Source of the DNA: Sediminibacterium ginsengisoli
GTDB taxonomy: Bacteria > Bacteroidota > Bacteroidia > Chitinophagales > Chitinophagaceae
Direction: 5' to 3'
Assembly (NCBI GenBank): GCA_945865545.1
Contig: CAMBEQ010000004.1
Coordinates: 27,517-91,516 of the forward strand
Length of the DNA stretch: 64,000 nt
In this document: piece by piece, positions 52,920 through 61,439 of the stretch
Layout of the letters: each line of letters opens with the position of its first letter
Position numbering within the stretch: the first letter of the stretch is position 1
Made by a program: the position numbers and the translations under genes
The notes under the pieces: model-generated
Told to the model about the DNA's origin: nothing
Databases searched by the model: none
What the model saw: only the letters and a program-made list of their open reading frames with translations

Positions 52920-54095
52920 TTACAATCTTTCAATGATACCGGCTATGCCCTGGCCTCCGCCCACACAAGCCGTCACAATACCATATTTTTTATTCAACCT
53001 TTCTAAGTCGTTCAATATTTGAACAGTTAATTTACTACCCGTGCAGCCCAAAGGATGACCCAATGCGATGGCCCCGCCATTAATATTCACTTTACTACCA
53101 TCCAATTCAAGTGCTCTAATCACCGCTAAAGACTGAGAGGCAAAAGCTTCATTCAACTCAAACAAATCAATTTGATCCTGCTTCATGCCAGCTTGCTTAA
53201 GCACTTTAGGTACAGCCGCAATTGGACCAATACCCATAATTCTTGGATGCACTCCAGCCGATGCACAATTCACTAAACGACCTATTGGTTTTAATCCTAA
53301 TGTATTCATCATTTTCTCACTCATCACCATTACAAAACTAGCCCCATCACTTGTTTGAGAAGAATTACCTGCGGTAACAGATCCTTTCAAAGCGAAGGCT
53401 GGCTTCAGTTTAGCCAATGCTTCTAAAGTAGTATCTGCTCTCACTCCTTCATCAGTATCTACTACAAAACTTCTCGTGGTTCTTTTATTTTTTTCGTTGA
53501 TATAGGTTTCATTCACCGTAATGGGTAAAATTCCTTTTTTAAAATATCCATTGTCAATGGCTTGCTTTGCTTTTTGATGCGAAGCCAAAGCAAATGCATC
53601 TTGATCCTCTCTAGTTACTTTATATTCATTGGCTACTGCTTCGGCAGTTAAACCCATAGATAAATAATAATCAGGTTCCTCCACTGTAATAGAATAAGCT
53701 GGAACTGTTTTCCATCCAGCAGTAGGAACCATCGACATTGATTCAGTACCCCCTGCAATAATGCAATCCGCCATACCTGTTCTAATTTTGGCAGTCGCCA
53801 TGGCAATGCTTTCTAAGCCGCTGGCACAATATCTATTAATAGTTATGCCGGGCACTTCGATACCCAAAGCTTTAGCAGCAATAATTCTTCCAAATTGTAA
53901 ACCTTGTTCTGCTTCTGGTACAGCATTACCAACGATAACATCATCAATTACTTTGGGATCTAATTGAGGCAGTGTTTGCATCAATCCTTTAATGACTTCA
54001 ATAGCCAATTCATCGGAACGCATGAATCTAAATCCACCTTTTTTACTTTTGGTAACGGCCGTTCTAAAGCCTGCTACGATATACGCCTCTTGCAT
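52920..54095 (-). CDS. acetyl-CoA C-acyltransferase (thiolase)
   Basis: A 391-residue thiolase acting in fatty acid beta-oxidation or acetoacetyl-CoA chemistry. Catalytic Cys is in NRYCASGLESIAMA (near residue 88), the His in NEAFASQSLAVI, and the second Cys in TACVGGGQG near the C-terminus, with NINGGAIALGHPLGCTG in between. The N-terminal segment AYIVAGFRTAVTKSKKGGFR favours the FadA/FadI type. It is transcribed alone, downstream of no beta-oxidation partner in the window. Confidence 0.93.
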   Translation of the reverse strand: MQEAYIVAGFRTAVTKSKKGGFRFMRSDELAIEVIKGLMQTLPQLDPKVIDDVIVGNAVPEAEQGLQFGRIIAAKALGIEVPGITINRYCASGLESIAMATAKIRTGMADCIIAGGTESMSMVPTAGWKTVPAYSITVEEPDYYLSMGLTAEAVANEYKVTREDQDAFALASHQKAKQAIDNGYFKKGILPITVNETYINEKNKRTTRSFVVDTDEGVRADTTLEALAKLKPAFALKGSVTAGNSSQTSDGASFVMVMSEKMMNTLGLKPIGRLVNCASAGVHPRIMGIGPIAAVPKVLKQAGMKQDQIDLFELNEAFASQSLAVIRALELDGSKVNINGGAIALGHPLGCTGSKLTVQILNDLERLNKKYGIVTACVGGGQGIAGIIERL

Positions 54096-54208
54096 AAAAT
54101 AAGCATTTTGAAATGATCATTGTAAATTACCCTCATTGACTCCCCAAATGTAGTCATTTTCGTAAAAAGTTGTTTATGCAACTAAATAATTCATTGTAAA
54201 TTCGCAAT

Positions 54209-55249
54209 ATGTTATATCCACTTCTAAGAAATAGCCTTTTTCTATTGTCTCCCGAGACCGCACACCATGTTTCGATGAGTGGTTTGCAATTGGCTTCTTC
54301 AGTTCCTTGGTTAAAAAAGCAATTGGCCAATCAATTTCAATATCAAGAAAAGGATTTAGCGAAAACCTGCTTCGGAGTACACTTTCCTAATCCAGTGGGA
54401 TTAGGAGCAGGATTTGATAAAAATGCAGCTTATTTAGATGAATTAGAAATGCTTGGATTTGGCTTTGTAGAAATTGGAACGGTAACCCCAAAACCACAAG
54501 GAGGAAATTCAAAACCTAGATTGTTTAGAGTCACAGATCAAAAAGCATTAATTAATAGAATGGGTTTTAATAATGAGGGTTTAGAAATAATTGCAAAAAG
54601 ATTAAAAGAAAGAAAAGAAAATTCAACATCGAATTTAATTGTAGGGGGCAATATTGGTAAAAATAAAGTGACAGATAATAGCGAGGCTTGGATAGATTAT
54701 TGCACCAATTTTAAAGGCTTAGAATCGGTGGTGGATTATTTTGTAGTGAATGTGAGTTCACCCAATACACCTGGATTAAGAGAGCTACAAGAAAAAGAAT
54801 CTTTGAGAAAAATATTTTCTGAATTACAAGATTTAAATAAAAATAATAAGCCCATCTTATTAAAAATTGCACCCGACTTAGCCGTATCGGCTTTAGATGA
54901 TATCATTGAATTAACTGCCGAAATAAAAATTGATGGATTGGTAGCCACCAATACTACTATAGATCGCAGCTTATTAACTGGTTTAAATATAGAGAGAGCC
55001 AAAAAAATTGGCGCAGGCGGATTAAGTGGAAAACCTTTATTAGAAAAGTCAACACAAGTATTACAATACTTACACAAAGGTATTGCTGGCCGCATTCCCA
55101 TTATTGCAAGTGGTGGTATCTTTACAGGTGAAGATGCACAAGCTAAAATAGCAGCAGGCGCTTCACTGATTCAAATTTGGACTGGATTTATTTATGAAGG
55201 TCCTGCCATTGTAAAAAATATTTGTAAAAGTTTAAGTGCTCCCCAATAA
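54209..55249 (+). CDS. pyrD: quinone-dependent dihydroorotate dehydrogenase
   Basis: Class 2 enzyme that passes electrons from dihydroorotate to the quinone pool in the membrane. The 346-residue protein has the class 2 N-terminal helix region (LLSPETAHHVSM), NPVGLGAGFDKNA, FVEIGTVTPKPQGGN, the catalytic Ser in VVNVSSPNTPGLR and GAGGLSGKPL with the IIASGGIFTGEDA FMN-phosphate site. The next gene starts 2 bases after its stop. A near-match -7 box (TAAATTCG, 54197-54204) lies 4 bases before the start. Confidence 0.95.
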   Translation: MLYPLLRNSLFLLSPETAHHVSMSGLQLASSVPWLKKQLANQFQYQEKDLAKTCFGVHFPNPVGLGAGFDKNAAYLDELEMLGFGFVEIGTVTPKPQGGNSKPRLFRVTDQKALINRMGFNNEGLEIIAKRLKERKENSTSNLIVGGNIGKNKVTDNSEAWIDYCTNFKGLESVVDYFVVNVSSPNTPGLRELQEKESLRKIFSELQDLNKNNKPILLKIAPDLAVSALDDIIELTAEIKIDGLVATNTTIDRSLLTGLNIERAKKIGAGGLSGKPLLEKSTQVLQYLHKGIAGRIPIIASGGIFTGEDAQAKIAAGASLIQIWTGFIYEGPAIVKNICKSLSAPQ

Positions 55250-55251
55250 TT

Positions 55252-55905
55252 ATGTTAACCATTCAATCATTTTGTTTTAACGCCTTTCAAGAAAATACCT
55301 ATATCCTTTACAATGAAAAGAAAGAAGCCATCATTGTAGATCCAGGATGTTACTCGCAAGAGGAAGAAAAAACATTAACCGATTTTATTTCCAAAAATGA
55401 ATTAAAGCCCACTTTATTATTCAATACCCATTGTCATTTAGATCATGTATTTGGTAATAATTTTATTAGTGAAACCTATGGCTTGAAAGTTTTGCTTCAT
55501 GCCAATGAACAAGTAGTATTAGATCGATTGCCCGAAGCTGCAGCAAAATATGGTATCGCTGTGGAAGCCTACAAGGGGGCGATCCAATATATCCAAGACC
55601 AAGAAATAATTACATTTGGGAAGGATGAGTTTAAAGTATTGCTCACCCCTGGGCACTCCCCAGGAAGTGTTTGCTTTTACCATCTTCAACAAGATTTTAT
55701 TTTAGGTGGAGATCTAATATTTAAAGACAGTGTAGGAAGAACTGACTTCCCAGGCTGCAATCCACAAGATTTGATAAAGAGCATTCGAAATCAAATTCTG
55801 CCATTGCCTGATTCTTTGTCTATTTACTCTGGACATGGCCCAGTAACTCAATTAGGAAGGGAGCGGAAAATGAATCCCTATATCAAGCACCTGTTAGACA
55901 ACTAA
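55252..55905 (+). CDS. MBL-fold metallo-hydrolase (glyoxalase II-like)
   Basis: A 217-residue metallo-beta-lactamase-fold hydrolase with the metal motif THCHLDHVFG (HxHxDH), LTPGHSPGSVCFY (third His), GGDLIFKDSVGRTDFPG (bridging Asp) and SGHGPVT (last His). This set is typical of YcbL/glyoxalase II-like thioesterases; no transferred rhodanese domain is present. It starts 2 bases after pyrD, so they are co-transcribed. Confidence 0.9.
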   Translation: MLTIQSFCFNAFQENTYILYNEKKEAIIVDPGCYSQEEEKTLTDFISKNELKPTLLFNTHCHLDHVFGNNFISETYGLKVLLHANEQVVLDRLPEAAAKYGIAVEAYKGAIQYIQDQEIITFGKDEFKVLLTPGHSPGSVCFYHLQQDFILGGDLIFKDSVGRTDFPGCNPQDLIKSIRNQILPLPDSLSIYSGHGPVTQLGRERKMNPYIKHLLDN

Positions 55906-55989
55906 TTAAAGCTTGTCCTTCAATGATTTCAAAAGCTGGTTAACAATTTGATAATATGGATTGAATAACGCGTTGTGGCATATTAAAAC

Positions 55990-55997
55990 TAATTTTG
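55990..55997 (+). promoter_or_regulatory. predicted -7 box of the response regulator gene
   Basis: TAATTTTG matches TAnnTTTG, with 15 bases to the ATG at 56013. Another perfect box, TAACTTTG (56705-56712), lies between the regulator and the kinase genes. Confidence 0.45.
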
Positions 55998-56012
55998 AGT
56001 AAGTAAAAACCT

Positions 56013-56693
56013 ATGGAAGCACCTATTAAGATATTAATTGCAGATGACGAAGCGGACATTCTTGAAATCATAAGCTTTCATTTAGTCAAAGCTGGTTTTG
56101 AAGTATTTACAGCTAAAGATGGAAGTGAAGCCATAGAAAAAGCAAATTCCTACGCACCAGATTGTATCATTTTAGATATTATGATGCCCAAGCGAAATGG
56201 TTTTGAAGTTTGCGAATATTTAAGAAGCAATTCCAAATTTGATAAAACTTTAATAGTTTTATTAACAGCGTTAAATGATGAAACTTCTCATATTAAAGGA
56301 CTAGAACTTGGAGGAGATGATTTTATAAGCAAACCTATTAGTCCTAAAGTTTTAATTAGCCGTATCACTGCCTTATTTAGAAGATTGCAACCTAGCACAG
56401 GCCAAAATAAAATAATCAATAGTAACGATTTAAGTATCGACCTTTCACAATACAAAACTACCCTCAAGGGGGTGAATTTCGTACTAGCTAAAAAAGAATT
56501 TGAATTACTCTACTTGCTTGCCGCTCAACCTGGAAGAGTATTTTTAAGAGGGGAAATTTTATCTCAAGTCTGGGGCAACGATGTTATTGTTGGCGACCGC
56601 ACCATTGATGTGCATATTAGAAAAATAAGAGCCAAGTTGGGCATTGATTGTATCACTACCGTTAAAGGTGTAGGCTACAAATTCGATTATTAG
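56013..56693 (+). CDS. OmpR/PhoB-family response regulator
   Basis: A 226-residue two-domain regulator. The receiver domain (1-120) has the acidic pair in ADDEADILEI, the phosphorylation Asp in CIILDIMMPKRNG and Lys in DFISKPISP; the C-terminal winged helix (about 130-226) has KKEFELLYLLAAQPGRVFLRGEI across its helices and RTIDVHIRKIRAKLG for DNA contact. It is followed 58 bases on by a histidine kinase gene. The pair resembles PhoB-PhoR. Confidence 0.94.
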   Translation: MEAPIKILIADDEADILEIISFHLVKAGFEVFTAKDGSEAIEKANSYAPDCIILDIMMPKRNGFEVCEYLRSNSKFDKTLIVLLTALNDETSHIKGLELGGDDFISKPISPKVLISRITALFRRLQPSTGQNKIINSNDLSIDLSQYKTTLKGVNFVLAKKEFELLYLLAAQPGRVFLRGEILSQVWGNDVIVGDRTIDVHIRKIRAKLGIDCITTVKGVGYKFDY

Positions 56694-56751
56694 CAATAAA
56701 AGGATAACTTTGTAATGGCGTTTTTAATTTATCCAAGGGCTTATACAAATT

Positions 56752-57801
56752 ATGTTTAAAGGAAAAAATTTATCTCCAAAACAATTGGCTGCTTTAACAG
56801 CCTTACTACTAGCTACTTTAATTACGCTTAGTATTTCGATCTTGTTTTCAAAATGGTTATTGTTGTTGGTTTATTTTATTAGCAGCTTCATTATTATTTA
56901 TTTTTTACTCAATGAAATTTTAGAGCATTTTATTTATCGTAAAATAAAATTAATTTATAAACTCATTGCGCAAACCAAGGCAAGCAAAAGAGAAGAAGCT
57001 TATCAAAAATATATACTGCCTCAGAAAGGAATTGATGAGGTGAGAGAAGATGTGGAAGAATGGGCAGCTCAAAAAACAAAAGAGATTCAAGACTTACAAT
57101 CCAACGAAGCCTTTAGAAAAGAGTTTCTGCAAAATCTTTCCCACGAAATTAAAACACCCATTTTTGCCATACAGGGTTACTTAGAATTATTGGCAGATGG
57201 CGCCTTCGATGAAGCAGAAATAGGAAAAAGATTCATTAACAAAGCGCAGTCGAATGTGCAAAGATTGGTTCAGCTAGTCAATGACGTCGACTCCATTACT
57301 AATTTGGAAATCAATAAAGATCCTATTTTAAAACAATCATTTATTATTCAAGACATTATTTCCGAAGTAGTGAATAATTTAAATGTGAAAATGATTAAAA
57401 AAAATATACAATTTAGTTTTAAGAAAGGCTCTGAAACACCTACCTATGTTTTTGCAGATAAGAATAAAATATATCAGGTCATCGTTAATATTCTTTCTAA
57501 TGCCTCTAAGTATGGTAAAATAGATGGGCAAATTATTGCAAGTGTTTACACCATTGAAGATCAAAAAATTTTAATTGAAATAAGTGATGACGGTATAGGC
57601 ATAGCCGAAGAGCATATTCCTAGATTATTTGAGCGTTTTTACCGTACCGATGATGCTAGAAGTAGAGAAATTGGAGGAACCGGCTTAGGGTTGGCTATCT
57701 GTAAGCATATTATAGAAGCACACAACGAGACAATGCATCTCAGAAGCAAATTAGGGGTGGGCACCACCGTTGGATTTACCTTAGCCAACAAAGCTTCTTA
57801 A
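56752..57801 (+). CDS. membrane sensor histidine kinase (PhoR-like)
   Basis: A 349-residue kinase with two close N-terminal hydrophobic helices (about 11-30 and 32-54), no large periplasmic sensor domain, then a dimerisation helix with the phospho-His in NLSHEIKTPIFAIQGYLELL and an ATPase domain (NILSNASKYG N box, EISDDGIGIAEEHIPRLFERF G1, GGTGLGLAICKHI G2). It is the likely partner of the regulator upstream. The lack of an external loop suggests membrane or cytoplasmic signal input. Confidence 0.93.
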   Translation: MFKGKNLSPKQLAALTALLLATLITLSISILFSKWLLLLVYFISSFIIIYFLLNEILEHFIYRKIKLIYKLIAQTKASKREEAYQKYILPQKGIDEVREDVEEWAAQKTKEIQDLQSNEAFRKEFLQNLSHEIKTPIFAIQGYLELLADGAFDEAEIGKRFINKAQSNVQRLVQLVNDVDSITNLEINKDPILKQSFIIQDIISEVVNNLNVKMIKKNIQFSFKKGSETPTYVFADKNKIYQVIVNILSNASKYGKIDGQIIASVYTIEDQKILIEISDDGIGIAEEHIPRLFERFYRTDDARSREIGGTGLGLAICKHIIEAHNETMHLRSKLGVGTTVGFTLANKAS

Positions 57802-57838
57802 AGTTTTTTTTCGTTACTTTGTACTCTAATCATTCTTA

Positions 57839-58855
57839 ATGCAAACTATTTTAGTAACTGGAGGCTGCGGGTATATTGGCGCCCATACCATTGTCGATTT
57901 ACTTCAAAATGGATTTGATGTAATTTCGGTAGATAATTTATCAAGAGCTTCCTCTCATTCTATAGCTGGTATTGAACAAATTACTGGCAAAAAAATTAAG
58001 AATTATGTAGTTGACTTAACCAATAAAGAAGCTACAGAACAAATTTTTATAGCGCATCCAACTATCATAGGCATTATTCATTTTGCAGCCTACAAAGCCG
58101 TTGGGGAATCCGTTGAAAAACCATTAGACTATTACGAGAATAATTTATTTTCTTTAGTTCACTTATTACAATTGGCCATTAAGTACCATGCTAAACATTT
58201 TATTTTTTCTTCTTCCTGTACAGTATATGGTAACCCCGATACCATTCCAGTTACTGAACTTACCGCATTAAAAACGGCCGCTTCTCCTTATGGTGCTACC
58301 AAGCAAATGGGCGAGACCATAGTTCAAGACAGCACCACTGCTCACCCTTTGTCTAGTATATTATTAAGGTACTTTAATCCAGTAGGCGCTCATCCTTCGA
58401 TAGCGATTGGCGAATTACCCATTGGACGTCCACAAAATTTAGTGCCCGCTATTACACAAACAGCCATTGGCAAATTACCAAAAATGCTTGTTTACGGATC
58501 TGATTACGATACCCGTGACGGAAGTTGTATCCGTGATTTTATTCACGTGTGCGATATTGCACATGCACACACTTTGGCTTTACAGTATTCGATAAAAAAT
58601 GATAAAGTAAACCAATGCGATATTTTTAATTTAGGCACTGGCAATGGTATCACTGTTTTAGAAGCTATTAAAGCTTTTGAAAAAGTAGCTGGCGTTAAAT
58701 TAAATTATGAAATTGGGCCAAGAAGAGCTGGCGATATCGTTGCTATTTATGCCAACAATGATTATGCTGTAAAAAAATTATGCTGGACTTGCCAGTATGA
58801 CCTAGATGAAATGATGCGGACTGCTTGGGAATGGGAAAAAAGCTTAGCTAAATAA
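57839..58855 (+). CDS. galE: UDP-glucose 4-epimerase
   Basis: Short-chain dehydrogenase-fold epimerase of 338 residues: VTGGCGYIGAHTIVDLL (NAD site, residues 5-21), IIHFAAYKAVGESVEKPLDYY, SSSCTVYGNPD and the catalytic YGATKQMGE (Tyr-x3-Lys). GalE-specific features include DYDTRDGSCIRDFIHVCD near residue 222 and RRAGDIVAIYAN at the C-terminal side. It makes UDP-galactose for surface glycans. It is alone between the kinase gene and the converging prfA. Confidence 0.95.
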   Translation: MQTILVTGGCGYIGAHTIVDLLQNGFDVISVDNLSRASSHSIAGIEQITGKKIKNYVVDLTNKEATEQIFIAHPTIIGIIHFAAYKAVGESVEKPLDYYENNLFSLVHLLQLAIKYHAKHFIFSSSCTVYGNPDTIPVTELTALKTAASPYGATKQMGETIVQDSTTAHPLSSILLRYFNPVGAHPSIAIGELPIGRPQNLVPAITQTAIGKLPKMLVYGSDYDTRDGSCIRDFIHVCDIAHAHTLALQYSIKNDKVNQCDIFNLGTGNGITVLEAIKAFEKVAGVKLNYEIGPRRAGDIVAIYANNDYAVKKLCWTCQYDLDEMMRTAWEWEKSLAK

Positions 58856-58864
58856 TTTTACGTC

Positions 58865-59929
58865 TTATTGTTGCACTAACATCTTTGCTGCATTTTCTGC
58901 TACTTGCAAGGCTTCAATAAATTCTTCTATCTCTCCATTGATCACCGCATCTAAATTATAAGAAGTTACTCCAACTCTATGGTCGGTCACTCTTCCTTGT
59001 GGCCAATTGTAGGTTCTGATTTTAGCACTTCTATCTCCTGTACTTACCAATGTTTTACGATGCCTAGATATTTCATCTTCTTGCTTACGTACTTGCTCTT
59101 CAAATAATTTGGTACGCATCATTGTCATTGCTTTTTCACGATTACCCAACTGCGAACGCTCTGTTTGACAAATAATAACCGTCCCAGTGGGTATATGCGT
59201 TAACATCACTTTGGTCTCTACTTTATTTACGTTTTGCCCACCCGCACCGCCACTTCGCGATGTTTCCATTTTCACATCTGCAGGATTCAAAACAAAATCT
59301 ACTTCTTCTGCTTCAGGCATCACCGCAACGGTAGCCGCTGAAGTATGCACTCTCCCTTGTGTTTCAGTGGAGGGTACACGTTGTACACGATGCACTCCAC
59401 TTTCAAATTTCAAAGTACCATATACATCTTCTCCTGTTACTTCTAATATCACTTCTTTATAGCCACCCACTGTTCCTTCACTTTCACTTACTACTGCAGT
59501 CTTCCATCCTTTCTTTTGACAGTATCTTACATACATACCTAATAAATTGCCAGCAAATAAACTAGCCTCATCTCCCCCAGTGCCTGCTCTAATTTCTAAA
59601 ATAGCATTTTTATCATCTTGAGGATCTTTAGGAATTAATAATTTAGTAAGCTCTTTTTCTAAACTATCTTTTTCTGCGTCTAAGCCTGGCATTTCTAATT
59701 TGGCCAACTCTCTCATATCTGCATCGTCTCCATTTAAAGTTTCCTTCGCAAATTTATGCTCATCCAATACTTTCCTATATCGCTCATAAGGAATGATGAT
59801 TTTTTCCAAGGAACGGTATTCTTTGCTCAATTTCCCAAATTCTGATTGGTTATTGATTATTTCCGGATTGGTCAAAGCCACCCCTACCTGCTGGAATCTT
59901 GCTTTTATGGCTTCTAATTTGTCTAACAT
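58865..59929 (-). CDS. prfA: peptide chain release factor 1
   Basis: Class I release factor for UAA/UAG. About 354 residues from [14 protein letters not shown]; a start at 59971 would add 14 residues. Seen: the GGQ hydrolysis motif in [14 protein letters not shown], the RF1-type PST tripeptide (P-x-T form) in [12 protein letters not shown], and the [14 protein letters not shown] segment. RF2 would have SPF in place of PxT. A perfect -7 box (TATTTTTG, 59947-59954) lies 17 bases before the chosen start. Confidence 0.96.
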   Translation of the reverse strand: MLDKLEAIKARFQQVGVALTNPEIINNQSEFGKLSKEYRSLEKIIIPYERYRKVLDEHKFAKETLNGDDADMRELAKLEMPGLDAEKDSLEKELTKLLIPKDPQDDKNAILEIRAGTGGDEASLFAGNLLGMYVRYCQKKGWKTAVVSESEGTVGGYKEVILEVTGEDVYGTLKFESGVHRVQRVPSTETQGRVHTSAATVAVMPEAEEVDFVLNPADVKMETSRSGGAGGQNVNKVETKVMLTHIPTGTVIICQTERSQLGNREKAMTMMRTKLFEEQVRKQEDEISRHRKTLVSTGDRSAKIRTYNWPQGRVTDHRVGVTSYNLDAVINGEIEEFIEALQVAENAAKMLVQQ

Positions 59930-59946
59930 AGTCGTTTTTAGGTGAG

Positions 59947-59954
59947 CAAAAATA
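59947..59954 (-). promoter_or_regulatory. predicted -7 box of prfA
   Basis: The minus strand reads TATTTTTG, a perfect TAnnTTTG, 17 bases before the prfA start codon. It lies inside the short gap to the divergent dipeptidase gene and supports the 59929 start. Confidence 0.5.
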
Positions 59955-59989
59955 GCTATTTTAGTTGTCAATTAAAACAATCTGCTCTT

Positions 59990-61147
59990 ATGAAATATTT
60001 AGCCTCCATTTTACTTTTTATAGCAAGCAATGCGCATGCCCAAGCTATTCACTTCAAATCGGTATTGGTGGACACGCACAATGATGCACTTACCGCATGT
60101 ATTGAGAAAAAAGTAAGCCTCGACCAGGATTTGACCGGCATCAACCATTCCGATTTAAAAAGATTCAAAGATGGGGGACTGGATTACCAATTATTTTCCG
60201 TTTGGTGCGATGGGAGCAAAGCAAATCCTTATGCTTGGGCCATGAGAGAAATGGATACTTTAGACGCAGTAGCTGCGCGCAATCCAGATAAAATCGTAAT
60301 AGCAAAAAGTTGGATGGCCATTCAAAAGGGATTGAAAGAAAATAAAATTGTGGCACAATTTGGCGTAGAAGGAGGACACATGATTGAAGACAATATTGAT
60401 CGATTAGATACCTTTTATAAAAGAGGCGTTCGCTATATGACCCTTACTTGGAATAATTCTCCCAGTTGGGCAAGTTCACATATGGACGAAAAAGATAAAA
60501 ACTATACAGGACCTAAAGGGCTCACTGCATTTGGAAAAGAAATTATTCATCGAATGAATAAGCTAGGAATTATTGTAGATATTTCTCATGTGGGAGAAGC
60601 CACTTTTTGGGATGCCATCAAAACAACTAACAAACCAGTAATTGCTTCCCATAGCAATGCCTATTCTATTTGCCCTGTTACCAGAAATTTAAAAGACAAT
60701 CAAATTGTAGCCGTTGGAAAAAATGGAGGGGTGATTCATCTTAATTTTTACTCTGCCTTTGTGGATAGTAATTTTGGAAAAAAGGATGCTCTATTTAGAA
60801 TGAAACATAAAACCGAAATGGACTCCTTATTAAAAGTAGGCATTCAAAAAGAATACGCCCAAACCATGCTTGCAGAAAAATATGCTACCGAAAGCGAAGC
60901 CAATAAGCCCGACATTGAAATACTCATGAAACATTTTGACCATATTGTAAAATTAATCGGCGTTGACCACGTGGGTATTGGCTCTGATTTTGATGGCATT
61001 GATTCTGCACCAAAACAATTAAAAACTGTATTAGATTATCCTAAATTTACACAAGCTTTAATAGCAAGAGGCTATTCAGATAAAGACATTGAAAAAGTAT
61101 TAGGAGGGAATTTTTTACGCGTGTATAGAATAAACAATCCTCAATAA
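59990..61147 (+). CDS. secreted membrane dipeptidase (peptidase M19)
   Basis: About 385 residues from ATG 59990 with signal peptide MKYLASILLFIASNAHAQ; an ATG at 59942 would add 16 residues. Renal-dipeptidase motifs are complete: VLVDTHNDAL (HxD), VEGGHMIEDNIDRL (bridging Glu), VDISHVGEATF and ASHSNAYSI (His ligands), and DHVGIGSDFDGID. It hydrolyses dipeptides, including some with D-residues, at the cell envelope. Its last codons form the left arm of a terminator hairpin. Confidence 0.93.
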   Translation: MKYLASILLFIASNAHAQAIHFKSVLVDTHNDALTACIEKKVSLDQDLTGINHSDLKRFKDGGLDYQLFSVWCDGSKANPYAWAMREMDTLDAVAARNPDKIVIAKSWMAIQKGLKENKIVAQFGVEGGHMIEDNIDRLDTFYKRGVRYMTLTWNNSPSWASSHMDEKDKNYTGPKGLTAFGKEIIHRMNKLGIIVDISHVGEATFWDAIKTTNKPVIASHSNAYSICPVTRNLKDNQIVAVGKNGGVIHLNFYSAFVDSNFGKKDALFRMKHKTEMDSLLKVGIQKEYAQTMLAEKYATESEANKPDIEILMKHFDHIVKLIGVDHVGIGSDFDGIDSAPKQLKTVLDYPKFTQALIARGYSDKDIEKVLGGNFLRVYRINNPQ

Positions 61148-61171
61148 GAAATTTGAGGACTGTTTATTCTA
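61126..61171 (+). terminator. terminator overlapping the end of the dipeptidase gene
   Basis: The arm 61126-61144 (TAGAATAAACAATCCTCAA), which encodes the last residues of the dipeptidase, pairs with 61153-61171 over 19 bases with one mismatch or G-U. The stop codon sits in the loop at 61145-61147. Confidence 0.7.
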
Positions 61172-61413
61172 CCTCTAATGATTTATTTAAAAAAAATCTT
61201 TTTTTAAAAGACTATTAATAACCCTAATTAAAAAATAAGGGTTATTAATTTTTCCTTTAAACATTTTCCCATTCATCAGACGCAGTCGCGTCTTCTCCCC
61301 ATAAAGGGGCAGGCTTGATTACTTATCCCACTTAATAAAATTTGAGGATTGTTTATTCTACCTCTAATGATTTATTTAAAAAAAATCTTTTTTAAAAGAC
61401 TATTAATAATCCT
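61150..61413. repeat. two direct copies of a 75-76 bp element
   Basis: Copies at 61150-61225 and 61339-61413 differ at only a few bases (one T fewer in the second). Each starts with TTTGAGGA, contains AAAAAAAATC plus a T run, and ends in TATTAATAAYCCT. A third hairpin lies between them (TTAATAACCCT with AGGGTTATTAA, from 61215), as do AGACGC/GCGTCT and CCCC/GGGG mini-stems. The region holds no gene. Confidence 0.85.
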
Positions 61414-61438
61414 CAATAAGAAATTTGAGGATTATTAA
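61403..61438 (-). terminator. terminator of the E1 gene
   Basis: A 14-bp perfect stem, TTAATAATCCTCAA (61403-61416) with TTGAGGATTATTAA (61425-61438), directly after the E1 stop codon at 61440 on the minus strand. The stem sequence echoes the dipeptidase terminator at 61126. Confidence 0.75.
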
Positions 61439-61439
61439 T

